Assembly (NCBI RefSeq): GCF_041260155.1
Contig: NC_091943.1
Location: 19,231,783 to 19,295,782, forward strand
Length of the DNA stretch: 64,000 bases
Origin: Ptychodera flava
Lineage: Eukaryota > Hemichordata > Enteropneusta > Ptychoderidae
Direction of reading: 5' to 3'
Shown here piece by piece: positions 32,663 through 44,730 of the stretch (positions within the stretch are counted from its first letter, which is position 1; every line of letters begins with the position of its first letter). Position numbers and translations under genes: made by a program. The notes beneath the pieces were generated by a model. The model was not told the DNA's origin, ran no database searches, and saw nothing but the letters and a program-made list of their open reading frames with translations.

Positions 32663-33935
32663 AAACAGAAAAAAAAAGTATGGAAATTAAAATTCCCATT
32701 TCTTCATGGCCTTTTGAAATCAGCTTTTGATCAAAATTCGACTTAATCATCCAAACTTACAAGAAATCCAAACTCTTCTGCACAGATTAAAAGTTTGCCA
32801 AACTTTGATGGCATTTTCAATTAAGTGTAGACTTGGTCCATGTCTGAGAATAAAGAACTAATTTGGCAAATGCGATGTAGTAGAGAAATTGCGACTGTTT
32901 TTTTCTGACCACAACATACTGAAGCTGTCGCTGGATTCACGTTCCATGAGAAACTTGCTGTAGATTGCATTCACTCAACGCATGCACAAATGTACTACAA
33001 GATCTGATCATACTGCGATCATCTCATTCAAAGCATTTCACACAAAGAGTGTCATCAATGCATTATAACCCCCTGACTTGAACCAAGTCTACATAATGGG
33101 ATTTATCAGTATTATTTTAGATCCCAATTGATCATTTTGTGAATGTGGAAAATGTTAAACGAATACCGACTTTTAAAAAAGTATGGGTGACCTGATTTGA
33201 AGAGGCACAATGCTTCTCACCTGAAACAACATGTTTGAAAGTTTGAAAGCTTACATGTTCATCTTGTCTATGGTTTGTGTATGCTTTTTGATATTTAAAT
33301 ATTTGCTCATGGATAATTAAGTTTTTTCATTCTAAATGCAGATGCATTTCAACAGTGACACAGTCAAAGTCAATTACACTAATTATTGTGATATTTCTCA
33401 GGTTATAAATCATCAAACTGAAATGTAAACTTACCGCAGCTGCATGTATTTAAGTTATTGTATCAACAGTGGATTGTTTCAACCCAGACATGGCCTGTGA
33501 AATGTGTCTGATAAGATTTGTTGTATGATACCTTCATATTTACCAATGAACCATAGTGTATTTACCACATATCAATACTATACACTAGTGGCAACTCCTG
33601 GAAGTCTAACAAATCCTGGGCCCACACTAAGCTTTAGTACAATTTAACAGTATCTTAGGGGGTATGCTTGCACTTCTTCATCATGCAAGGCACCCTAAGA
33701 AAAGCATTGATTACTACTGTAGGAGAAACGTGGCCCAGTGTTCGTAAGGTACGCTGATACCTCACACTTGAACTTGAAGCAAATTCAATGTGTATGGTCT
33801 GTAGTGTTGTTCAGGAAATGAGATCCTATCTGTAAGGTATGGATGAAGTCTTGTTCTGGAAGTTTTTTAGTTTCTAATACAAACAAACAGATAGACTGCT
33901 CTTTCTCACATTCCTGGCTGCTGGGAGTGCGGGAT

Positions 33936-33967
33936 CGAGAGTGTGGGATAAATCGATCCCACACTCT
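33936..33967. repeat. Short perfect hairpin
   Basis: GAGAGTGTGGGAT and ATCCCACACTCTC pair around AAATCG. A further CCCACACTCT follows at 33979. Confidence 0.7.
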
Positions 33968-34201
33968 CAGAAACCGTCCCACACTCTGCAGTAAATATTA
34001 CACGACCTCTGATTGGATGATAAGCAGTCTGTTTTGTTCACGCGCAAAATGTTATCCAATGGCACGACGAGTAACGCACGGACTAGAACTACAAAGTAAG
34101 CAGGTCAAAGTACAGCGGTAGACGACAGAGTTGTCACGATTTTGGATAATATTGTACGTGTCCAATATGAATTTAACGCATTTTGTGGTCATGTGAGAAA
34201 A

Positions 34202-34288
34202 AGAATCTCACACACCAAGGACCTGGAATCAGATTTCTCACACTCGTGTGAGAAATCTGATCCCAGGTCCTTGAGGGTGTGAGATTCT
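34202..34288. repeat. Hairpin, about 87 bp
   Basis: AGAATCTCACAC and GTGTGAGATTCT form the outer arms. Inner arms AGATTTCTCACAC and GTGTGAGAAATCT and CAAGGACCTGG / CCAGGTCCTTG make it nearly continuous. Confidence 0.8.
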
Positions 34289-36274
34289 ATTATTCTCAGC
34301 AGCTGAGAACTCTGAACCGCTTGAGAGATATATGGTACCATCGTTGTACAGCGTCTCTACCACGATTTGCTATTAATTTATTTTGCATTGTGACGCTTGC
34401 TGTCTTGATTGCATTTTGAAGACATTCCTGTATATCAGGAAAGGGGAATGTTTTCAGACAGTTGATTATTTTTTACTGAAAGATTTTATGTATGTGTAAA
34501 ATCTATAATTGGTGCAATATTTGGAAAATGTTTTTAAATATGACAATAAAAGTGACGGATCATTTTGAGTACTCATGATGTGAGAGTATTTTGCTTGTTG
34601 TACAACTTGTAATTTTATTCTGTGTAACATCTTCCATGGTCTACTACATGCAGATCTTGAAATAGCCATGATAGGGTGTATAATCAAAATTTGTGTCAGC
34701 GTAAAATGCAATTCTAGTGTTGGCAATTGAATTTGTGTCAGATGCTAATCTGTCACATGCACAGCTCTTGAACATGCTCTGGGAAGAAAAGCAAGAATGT
34801 GAGAATAATAACACTCAAAACTCATAAAAGATTGCCAAACCCTTGTTAATGCAAGAGCCATATGGAAATTGTCATTACAAAATCATGCACGCCTACTGCT
34901 TCTAATCCTATAGGTTGTGAGGATAGGGGCTGTCCACTGATTTTGTACAGGTGTACCCCGGACTGTGAAACTATGAAGCGCACACCATATGATTTCTGTT
35001 AAATCTTGGGTCAAAAGTGTGTAATTGTGGAGGGGGGGGAGGAACAAGCCAACAAAAGATACTTGTATGGTCTGATCAAAAGAACTTTATTGAAACAACA
35101 TTTTTAACCAATTCAACTGAGGTACTGCTTGTACCGAACAACATGATCACTAGAGTAAGGTAAACCAGAGGGTTTCTTTTACAACCAATCTTTGTATAAG
35201 CCTGAATACCATGAAAGATTTCCAAAATAGCACCAAAATGATATACTTCATAACTCAAACGAATGAAATTTTTTGTTGGTGTAAGTTTTGCCATTATGGA
35301 AGACTATTACCAAGGTATTGTGTTTGATCAGTCAAACATGACTGTAGTTTTGTAACATTCAAAATTTTAATGGGATCTTGAATGTGACATGTAGCTGACC
35401 CTGTGAGATTGATCACATGCACAAATGGTCATGCTAGGTACATTGTTACATCTTCAACATGATTACACATAAATTGCTTACGTATGTTTGCACAAAATGT
35501 GCAATGATAACAAACAAAACCCAAACAATAGTCTAGCAGGGCAAGCAACCCCTTGATTCTTTAAGTTTACATGCCAGTGCTTCAGAATATTGTCTTTTCA
35601 AATGCATTGAGTGATGATAAAAGGAAACAAACTTTTTGGATACAAACTGAAAGTGTTTTTTTTGGAAGCGAGTGAATCTGTAGCTATGCACTCTGTCCTT
35701 AACAAAAACAACCCCCCTACGCTATACATTATAAATTTGATGATGCTGTCTGTGTCCAATATCTTCACTGTTACCTTGAAAAATACCTCTACGAGGGAAA
35801 TACTGGTACTAACACCTGACCTGTGTATTGTAATCTCTGCAACGACATTGACAGTACTTGGCATTCTTATCAGTCCAATCCATGAAAACATTAACATCAT
35901 GAAATATTTGTGACCTACATAACTTTTGGGTTCAACTCCTTATTGAGATGAAATACAAAATGTTTGTGTTGCTGTTACGTTCAAAGAGGAAATACAATAA
36001 TAGTCTAAGCAAAACCGTGAAAGAGTAAGCAAAAACATACATATGGTCAAGAGAAATTCACAACCTATTATGGTGAAATGGAACTATATACACCATTTGT
36101 CTGACACGGCATTCACATAAGACCTGTACAGTGATTGCTAAGGTTTACACACTCCTCTTATTCGTTTTGCATTGTGGTTGCCAACTGTGATCATACTTTA
36201 CGGTTAGGAAGTGTGATAAACGGAAAGCACAGAATTTGTTTTCACAACACCACTGGAGCAAACACCGGGTCTCA

Positions 36275-36365
36275 TTGACCCTTTCACCACAATGGTTTGA
36301 CCCAAACCCATTGTTATCAACAGTGATTGTTGACCTGTTTACTGGGAATGGGGTGAACAGGTTAG
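36275..36365 (+). mobile_element. L-family mini-MITE, copy 2
   Basis: Shares CCCTTTCACCAC, AGTGATTGTTGACCTGTTTA and a final GGTGAACAGGTTA with the copy at 54175-54266; the ends are diverged. Confidence 0.6.
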
Positions 36366-36788
36366 GCGAGCAACTCTTCAGACCCAGTAGTATTGAAATC
36401 TAGAACATCTACAGTAGCTTACACAATGCTTGCTGATAATTAAGAAATGACAAATGAAAAAACTTTTCAAGGTAAATGTATGTAAATGTAAATGAATTAT
36501 TACAGAGATCATTGACCGGTAGTAAAGCCAGTTCATATTAATATTGACAGAAAGGTACTGGCACTTCTTCAATCCTCAGAATCTTTTTAAGGCTGTAATA
36601 ACAGTAAATGTCTCTTGAAATAAATACAATTATGCTGAGAGAAGATATATATTAACAAAAAATATACAATCAATGCTGGATTTTGGTCAATTGGAATGAA
36701 TCAGTTATCTGACTGATGAGTGTTCCTTTTTCAAAGTGAGCACATCAAAGTCTCTATTTGATATGAGTTTCACTATCTCACTGGCAGT

Positions 36789-37452
36789 TTTAAGATCTAA
36801 CGCATCTCAGTAACAGATATTTGAACTTTCAAACTTTCACAATTCTGTTTGGCTTACCACTTGTGGGGGCTTATCTTGAAGCTCTTGCAGTAAGTAAAGT
36901 TTTCACTGGCTTAGTTTTGTGGAAAATCAGGAATTTTATTTTTTCCCATCAAGTTGAGATCACTCAGGGATGGCAGCCATTTTGAATCTGAAAAATTTAA
37001 ACAATAATGTATCCCCTCCCGGGCCATAATGGACAAAAGCAAACTTTGAACGACATAATGTACAAGGCAAAGCTAAGACAAGGCGGAGCTGAGTAAATTA
37101 TGGAGTGCAGAGTTTGCTTGAGTCCATTATGGCTGGGAGCGTACGTTATTGCTATTATTTTATAGGTTTGCCAATGCCAGTGAATTTGTAGATGTAGAAA
37201 ACATCTTGGGCCACAATGCTGGATAGTCAGATACATTAGCAGCAATAATCTGAGGGTGTGACACAATAAATTCACTGGTATTGACAAAGCTATAAATGTA
37301 AACATTGGGTAATTTAGTTCTCTAGTACCAAAATTTGGATGGTGAATCCTGATTTATCTTCTTGCTAATGAAAGCGAATGGTTAAAAGTTTACTTGAGAA
37401 AAATTTTGAGTGAAAGTTTGTCTTTCATTTCCAAGGTGCAAACTGCCTTAAT
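36789..37452 (+). mobile_element. J-family MITE carrying an internal insertion
   Basis: Left part TTTAAGATCTAACGCATCTC and right part AAGGTGCAAACTGCCTTAA match J ends. The core (GGGATGGCAGCCATTTTGAA) is interrupted at about 37010-37300 by unrelated sequence whose ends show inverted CCATAATGGACAAA and TTTGCTTGAGTCCATTATGG motifs. Confidence 0.65.
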
Positions 37453-37595
37453 AAATGTACGAGTAATTTACCGTACATTATACGTTTTAAGAAAGTAAGT
37501 TACAGCTGATTTTTCTATACCCTATCACACTGGGATCAGTGGACAAGTCAGAACTTTCACAAAATGGGCTTTAACATATAAATAACACTTTCCAT

Positions 37596-39466
37596 TTAAC
37601 CCATGACAAGATCAACATGAGGTGAAACCTTCTTACACCCAGTGACGGAGAACAGTCCTAAATTTGAAGGGAAAAACTTTAACTGCTCAGTGATTTGGTC
37701 CACAATGGAACTAGTGACTTCATGGCGTTTCTGCTTCAGGTCCCGCTGGACACATTGCTTTACAGCATCCCGTGTGAGAGGTAGGAAAGGTATCTTATAG
37801 TCTATGACAGACTCTAGTTGGTGGTGACCCACAAGCGCCCTGTGACTGTCAAATTCATCATCACCCTCCATGTCAGGTTGCTGGAAATCCACTTGGCGGA
37901 CAGCAGTATTGTGCAGGAAGTCAGTTATCTCCGATGCTGTCACAGACTCCAGTGATTGCCCTTGAAGTACATGATGAATCAAGAATCTGTTGATCTCTTG
38001 CCCAAAGAGGTTGCTCTCTAGAATGTAGATCCCCTTCCCAAATCCTACACCTTCAGCTGTGTCCTTGAACAGCACCACCAGTGTTGGAATTAAACCTAAT
38101 GGGATGGCATCAGCTTCATCAAAGATAATAAGTATGACTTTGCAACGGTTGAGAGCAGTTGAATTGATGACTTGCATGAGCCTGGCACTGTACTGATCAT
38201 GTCTGTCTTGAAGAGGAAAATCATAGGAGGAAACAAACCTGTGGGTACACTTTACAAGGTTTTGTTTCTTGAAGAGCTGTTCCATAAGGAGATCGGTGAC
38301 AAAAGTTTTACCGGTTCCAATCCAGCCATGAAACGACAGAACCAGTGGATTTGGATCAGCATCAGAGGAAACATAGTCCATGATGATCTGAGGTAAACCT
38401 CTGAAACAATGTGCTGACCGAACACCATTTCCTGAAAATTCTCTTTCAGCCCGGGGTACTTAGATTCAAACTTCTGATGCTATAAACTGTGTTCTTCCTT
38501 GGAGTTTTGCTTGTAAATCAACATTGTAAGCGACATTGAGAGTTCCAAGCAGTAGGGTTACCACCACAGGGAAGAGCAACCAATAAATGAATCTTGAACA
38601 CCTGTGACTTTGTTTCTCTTGAGACAAATCTTTCACAGAGTTTCCACACTTGTGGAGCTCTTCACGAACGTCTGTTGACGGTCCACTCTCCTTTTCTGCT
38701 TTTGTCTTTTCATAGATGTACTTCCTGTGAGACTACGGCCTGGATAAGACACTCTTGCACTCACAGAATAAACTGTTGGAGTTCGAACAGCATTCACAGA
38801 CTGGCTTCTCTGGAAGCTAGGTCTCCATGAGGCATTCCCTGGTAACATCTCAGGCTTACTGTTTGCAGTTTCAACTCTACCGATTGAAAGGCTACGAGAC
38901 AGGCTGTATCCACTGACAGACAGCTGCTCCCGGTTTGCCCTTGTGACAAATATACCTTCACTTTTGTTAAGTCTGGTCTCGCACTTGTCGAGATTGTGAG
39001 TCAAGGACATGCTTCTGTGCATTGAAGGTGGTTTATGCCTGGGCCCCGTATCCACACTATGGTAGGGTTCATTACCATAAGCTGTTGACGGACTTGGTTG
39101 GAACTTTTGGATACCATCTTGGTCTTTTCTACATGCAGGGTACTGAGAAACTGTGATGATGGTATCTCTTGTCTGAAACGCCTATCATCGATGTGTTTGT
39201 GTTGACCAAGGGCAGCTTTGGAATGCCTTTTTGACAAACCCTTTGACTGACGCACTGGTGTCAGAGGTACAACAGGTGGTGGCATTCGAAGCACTGGATA
39301 TGCTGCTGTCTGTTTTACCCCTTACTGTGCTGGGTTTTGTTGTTGCATCGATCCAAAGTCTGTTCGTTTGAAGAGGACGCCTCTGCGTTGATAACTTTAA
39401 TGCAGATGCCGCATTTTCAGCTGAAACAGTTTCTTCTGCCCCAGGAAAAGATTTACACAACAGAGG
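37596..39466 (-). CDS. TOR4A: Torsin-4A-like AAA+ ATPase (frame-interrupted exon)
   Basis: Torsins are ER-lumen/nuclear-envelope AAA+ ATPases. The minus-strand frame 38381-37596 gives a whole torsin domain: Walker A GWIGTGKTF (residues 19-27 from 38381), Walker B VILIIFDE (82-89), IPFLPLTRD, and the torsin C-terminal Gly-Cys-Lys (248-250) in FSVTGCKKV, closest to TOR4A. Upstream in the same exon are ENFQEMVFGQHIVSEV, the torsin start helix, a transmembrane segment FIYWLLFPVVVTLLLGTLNV (about 38570-38511), and a long Ser/Arg-rich tail, as in TOR4A, which also has an N-terminal membrane anchor. A CTCTACAG acceptor precedes 39466; the first exon was not found. Frame changes are needed near 38396 (one T short in a T run), 38475, 38725, 39130-39170 and 39200-39290. 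Sequence error is likelier than decay, since the catalytic domain is clean. Confidence 0.85.
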
Positions 39467-39544
39467 CTGTAGAGATGTAAAAAGGCACAAAAATTATACA
39501 TTTGTGTAAAACGGATCATTCCAGGGAGACATTTAAACTGCTTT

Positions 39545-39812
39545 TTAAGGTAGAATGCACCTCTGCTCATTTTCAGGCTCTTGGAGCACGAAAACTTTTC
39601 AGTCTTAGTTCTTTGAAAATTGAATTTTTTTCCCAAAAATAGGTATCACTGTAACATCTGTATATTAAACATTATATAATTTGTTTCTTTAGTTTCAAAT
39701 TTTGCTTGATGACCCTGAGTTTTATCCCTGATTTTGTAAAAATATTGTTGAAGATTTCATTGTGGAAAGTTGCAGCAAAAGTTGGAGTCTTGCATTTTTT
39801 GGCACAATTTAA
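39545..39812 (+). mobile_element. J-family MITE, diverged copy
   Basis: Starts TTAAGGTAGAATGCACCTCT and keeps TTGGAGCACGAAAACTTTTC and the AATTTGTTTCTTTAG core. The right end is poorly preserved. It lies just upstream of the torsin exon. Confidence 0.65.
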
Positions 39813-39899
39813 GAAGTGAAACATTTAGCTAGTTTTATTGTTTTTCTTAAGTCTCATCGTCCTACCCCTCACCATGTGATATTCACTGTATTGCCCACA

Positions 39900-40003
39900 G
39901 GCTTTCGACTCAATGCAAGCCAACCGTCACTGTTGCAATAGAATTTGTTCTATTGCATCAGTGGCGGTTTGACGGTTTGCTTACATTGAGTCGAAAGCCT
40001 GTG
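39900..40003. repeat. Hairpin repeat with ACTCAATGCAAGC ends, copy 2
   Basis: GGCTTTCGACTCAATGCAAG and its near-complement, with inner ATAGAA/TTCTAT pairing, give a hairpin of about 104 bp. Termini are shared with 21250-21312. Confidence 0.8.
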
Positions 40004-41764
40004 ATATTGCCTGTTGGAGAAACACGTAGAGTATGTATATATGATAAGTTAAATAAAAGGAAAGTACACATGTACTATGGAGGATATTTCGACTGGCAAG
40101 TTCATCGAAAATGGATGAAGGCGTTAAAATCATGGTTCAATAGCAGGTGAATGACCTGACATGAGACAACTTGTGTTCGAACACCAAGGCCAGGTGACCT
40201 GACACCTTGGGATGAAAATGAGACAGGTCCCACTCACAGTCTGTTGCAAAACCACATTTATTCTCAACTTACGGTTTTGAATTCAGAAGTTGATGTTGTG
40301 TGAACAACTACGGCGCAAAACGACAGTTTTCAGAGGAAGTTGCCGCAGACATGAAGAGTTCCTGTTTCAAATTGTTGTGATCCGACGTGCCAATGTTAAA
40401 ATATGAAAAAAAACCCAAACTTACCGGACATTTTTTTCGCCTTTGCATTTCAGCCAAACCACCTGTTTAAATGTATTCTATTTTGTACGAAATGGACGTA
40501 CACGACACTAGAAAAATTACGCCTGAAAGTGAAACTGGGGGGAACTTGACGAACAGCGCGCAGTATTGAAATTACGCGGTTTGCTGTGCATGCGCCGTAA
40601 GAAACATGGGGAGAGGGGGATGGCTGTCGAGGTCATTCAAAGGGCCATTTACCACCTAACTAACTAAAAAAAATTGTAATTTTGTAATTTGCTAACATAC
40701 ATTAAAAGTCGCCCACTTATGGAAACAAACGATTGAAAAATATTCATTTGTAACTAGATGATATTCAAATGTAACATCGTAGCTATTATAAACTTTAAAA
40801 TCTACTCTGACTACAAATCCAGTTATTAAAAAGACCCTTTAAGCTAATGTAGTTTATATCGATGTAAACTAAACGCATGTTGCCAGGGAAGAGTGCATCG
40901 ATATGCAAAGTACAGTGTTTGTAATGGCGGGTACGTTGTAATGGATTGTCGTTATCCGGAAAATCACCGGAATTGTACCACTTACTGAATACTGCAGGTG
41001 CTGACACAATGTAAGCAGTGACAAGAATACAACAGAGTCCTGGTTGATGTAAGTCAGTTAATTTCCAGCCGTCACTTTCTTCTATATCAAAGCAAGTTTG
41101 TGTAGTTGTTGTGAAGACGTGTGTCCATGATCATCATATTCATGTCACCCCAGTCAAGAGGTACCTCCGAGCTCCATGCCCTAAATTATCTACAGGCAAC
41201 CTGACCCAGGATTGTAACGCTTACAAACATATTATTGTAAAATTTGCTCTTCATTTTATTTGCTCCAAACATTTGTAATTGTGCATCTCCGGAGTGCACC
41301 GTTGCTCTGTGGTTATGAATATGACGGTAGATACATTACACGTTCATTTACACAATTACATTGTACATGTACACTTTGCTATACATTGAATTACAGTTAC
41401 ACTATATTATTATTACCTTACCAACTTGACGGGTAAACATTTGAGAAGCATATGTAGTTTGAGGTGACTGAATATAATCAGGTGTCCCAGAAACGCTCCA
41501 GTGTGAAGGACTCACAACAAACAATTTTACAGAAAAATTCAAACAGACAGTACTTAACACATCAAACTTGAAAGAAATTATACACCAGCTGAATCTAAAG
41601 CAATTGAATATAATAGAGCACAATCAAATGTTGAAACACAACTGTAGTCTATTAAAGCATGGCAAAACGCAATTTTATAATAAATGTCAGCAGTAGAAAG
41701 GATGGCAAAGGGGACCTTGTAGAAATACAGTAGTGGCACAAAATCAGATCTGTCTGATTGGGGT

Positions 41765-42379
41765 CCAGACACTTAGCACCAAAACCAGTTCGCCCCACAC
41801 AACTTCGTCCCAAAACCATTTCGCACCAAAACCACCTCGTCCCAAGTACTACCTCGTCCAACGCCACTTCGCCCCAAGTACCACCTCGTACTAAAACCAC
41901 CTAGCTTACCGTATAGTTCCGTTAACTCGTCCTAAAACATTGATGTCACGATGTATCATAATGTTGTTTTTACCTGCAACTTGGCTACCACGAACCATTT
42001 ATTCTTCCATGAAACCATACCATATATTAGATAAAAGAAACACACAAACTACTAAATGGTACATTTCAGGTGCCCTGCGCAGTACATTGCGATGTCATTT
42101 TCTCGAAATGTGTACAATTTCAAGATTTTAGTCCTGGGATGGTAGAAAGGTGATTAAAACTTCACTGGCAGTGGTTGGTTATTTTCAGCTTTTAACGGTT
42201 ACCGATAAATTGGGGAATTAAGTCGTGTTTTTTTTTCGGGTCGCAATGGTTTTGGGCGACGTGATTTTTGGGGCGAAGAGGTTTTGGTACGAGGTTGTTT
42301 TGGTGCGAAGTGGTTTTGGTGCGAAATGGTATGGGACGAGATGGTATGGTGCGAAGTGGTTTTGGTGCGAAGTGTCTGG
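41765..42379. mobile_element. Element R: inverted minisatellite arms (ACTTCGCACCAAAACC units)
   Basis: The left edge CCAGACACTTAGCACCAAAACCA is mirrored by the right edge ending GGTGCGAAGTGTCTGG. Each arm (about 41765-41915 and 42236-42379) is a tandem run of 13-26 bp units of the form ACTTCGCACCAAAACC, in opposite orientation. The 320-bp centre is unique. It is a terminal-inverted-repeat element whose arms are minisatellites. No target duplication or coding sequence found. Confidence 0.75.
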
Positions 42380-42428
42380 GAATCGTCTGATTCGTTTGTA
42401 AGTTCCTCAGCAAAATCCAAGAACAGTC

Positions 42429-42525
42429 TAGCTGCAGTACATGTAGTAGCTCGAGGTTTTGCCTGAGTATGCCGTCCGACCCAAATACCCAGGCAAAACC
42501 TTGAGCTACTGTACTGCAGCTGAGA
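42429..42525. repeat. Hairpin, about 97 bp
   Basis: TAGCTGCAGTAC and GTACTGCAGCTGA outer arms with TAGCTCGAGGTTTTGCCTG / CAGGCAAAACCTTGAGCTA inner arms, loop CCGTCCGACC. Confidence 0.85.
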
Positions 42526-43342
42526 TCAGTCATACCATTTTGTGTGGAAGACTGTTGTATAAGAAATCATTCAATGATTGAAGCACGATTTGTCGGAGTG
42601 ACTGTTGTACAAATGAATGATTGTCTCATTTTGTCTCTGTATAATCAGTCTATGCTATGATTTTATAAGGTTTTTTTGTGAAATTCAGTGCAGTGACCTT
42701 GTTATTCTGTATGAACAGGGACAGCAGATGCAACAAACTTGCCCGTAGTTGCCAGCTATATAAGTACCAACCATTGGTTACAGATAGTAGAAAAAGATGT
42801 GCGTACCTCACAGGGACTGTACTGGTATACTCTAGCGTGCAAATTCTTGTTCAGGGAGTAATAGGTGTGACAAAGTCACTCCCTCCAGAGTACCAGTATA
42901 TTGTTGCTTGTCATGAAACTTATGCATTTACATTGGTTTTGGCCATTGTCAAAAGTTTATTAATGCGGCTATGGCCCCATTGCCTTTTCCCGAAAATATC
43001 AGCTTTGCAATTTAATATACAGGATAGAGTGAGAGAAGGTATAAAAGTTTAATGTTATGAACTGCTAATTGACTTGCTTGACCACAAATTTGACATTCTC
43101 AGGTATATAGGTAGAGTGCCCTCTAGAAACAAACGAACAAACAAGACTCAATCAACCATACCACAGTTAACTAGCTACACATGTATGCACTGACTAAGGA
43201 ATAACTCTCGAAAAAAAATTCACATTCTTTTCTGAAAAGAGAGATTGCTCCTCATACCCTTTGTAGATGTAGCAGGATTTTGTAAAAAGTCTGTAATGCC
43301 CATTTAAATGTTAAAATTAAATGTATCGTTGCAGGTCCATTT

Positions 43343-43644
43343 GGTAATATGCACCTCCAAATTAAAAGACATAAATTTTGCTCAAACTATCTGGAATGGA
43401 ACTTTAAACAACTCACTTTCAAAATCAAGGAAAAAAACAGGGGTCACCGTGCAAAATTTGGTACTTTTATAATAAACGGATATTTCCTTACACAATTCCA
43501 CCATCCTGTGTTAACTCAGGGGGAAAAAATTCAGTTTATTTATGTCATGAGCAACAAAATGAACTACCACAAAATGTAGACCAAAACAGTATTGCAATAG
43601 TTTTTTAAGTCCAAATATCTATCCTTGATGTGCATTCTACCATA
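43343..43644 (-). mobile_element. J-family MITE, inverted copy
   Basis: ATATGCACCTCCAAATTAAA at the left and TGATGTGCATTCTACCATAA at the right are J ends. The core CACCATCCTGTGTTAACTCA matches other copies in reverse. Confidence 0.7.
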
Positions 43645-43826
43645 AAGTATGGTCAAACAGTTAGAAATGCTTGAAAGAAAGATATTATGATTAAAAGCAA
43701 TTTTGCTGGTATGCTTCCAGTAACTGATGAGTATGTCATTCAAAGAAAAATCAGCAAAGTTGTGCTTATTCCTGAAATAGCACAGGGCCATAAGCATTGT
43801 CAGTCATAGCAAGAGTGTGAAAAAAA

Positions 43827-44119
43827 CTAATAAATTTATGATTATGAATATTTTTGTCAAAAAAATTAAATATTTCTGTCATTATTGTATACTTACAGTC
43901 TTACGCAAGTACCCTACGCCACTCAAATCTTGAACGATGATCAGTTTCCGTGCCAATTCGTGCAGTTGTATTACAGACCATTAATAAATTTATGATTCTG
44001 AATATTCTTGATAAAAAGTAATATTTCTATCATTATTGTACTCTTACAAAAGTACCCTATATCACTCAAATCCTAAATGATATCAGTATTTATACCAAAT
44101 TCACATACATGTAGTTGTA
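43827..44119 (+). repeat. Diverged tandem duplication, about 150-bp unit
   Basis: 43827-43967 and 43980-44119 share ATAAATTTATGATT, GAATATT, TCATTATTGTA, AAGTACCCTA, CACTCAAATC and end near GTAGTTG/GCAGTTG. Roughly 75-80 percent identity by eye. Confidence 0.7.
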
Positions 44120-44730
44120 CATGTACATGTAGCAGACCCTCAGAAATATGGTCAATATAGTTACACTGTGGCAGCATTGAAATGAAACTTGAACAGTAAC
44201 TTGATGCGCGGTCACAAGTACTACTCTCTAAACAGTAAACGATAGGGAGGGAGCTGACTCTGACTGTCCAAGTAGTGCATGTGGCCTTCAAATAGCTCAC
44301 TATTCCTTCCTTGTTGATTTCCAAAATTTCTACCACCTTAGAGCAAGTCGTTAGGTCAGGCATTGAGATGTCCAGGTGGGCTGTGCGACATGTAAAGCAG
44401 GGGCCATGGAGAAATGATGTGTCATTGAGTATTCAGGCCATTTTCAGAGCATTCCCAATCAACAGACAATCTAATTTGCATGGATTCGAAATTGGCTTGT
44501 CACAATTGCATGTTGTTGGTGAGGGGTGGATTGATCATTAGTATATTAGGTATGCTGACATCATTGACAGAAAGGCCAATAATCTTGGAAAACCCAAGTT
44601 TAGAGTTCTTGGAGATTGTCTATTGTCACATACAAGTTTTATAACATGTATGTGACATTCAAAGACATCAGCTGCACATTAGTCAATATGAATGAAAAAA
44701 GGATATTAACATTTTTTTTCCCCTGCACAG

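Larger units (their letters stand above)
31534..37595. other. Intergenic/UTR region between HSD17B7 and the torsin gene
   Basis: The genes converge here. Contains HSD17B7 3' sequence, MITEs (31982-32209, 32571-32662, 36275-36365, 36789-37452) and hairpins (33936-33967, 34202-34288). Overlapping open frames near 35598-35913 show no family resemblance. No further gene supported. Confidence 0.5.
39813..44730. other. Intergenic region between divergent torsin and TTC28-like genes
   Basis: Contains hairpin 39900-40003, element R (41765-42379), hairpin 42429-42525, a J-family copy (43343-43644) and a diverged tandem repeat (43827-44119). Upstream exons of either gene may lie here, but none can be supported. 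Confidence 0.45.

Noticed and set aside
35598-35913. Overlapping 100-codon open frames on both strands
   Set aside because: No family resemblance, no splice-bounded structure, and length is compatible with chance in AT-rich DNA.
42678-43052. 124-codon plus-strand open frame upstream of the TTC28-like gene
   Set aside because: No match to the TTC28 N terminus, and an inverted motif (ACTGGTATACTC / GAGTACCAGTATA) lies within it; not supported as an exon.
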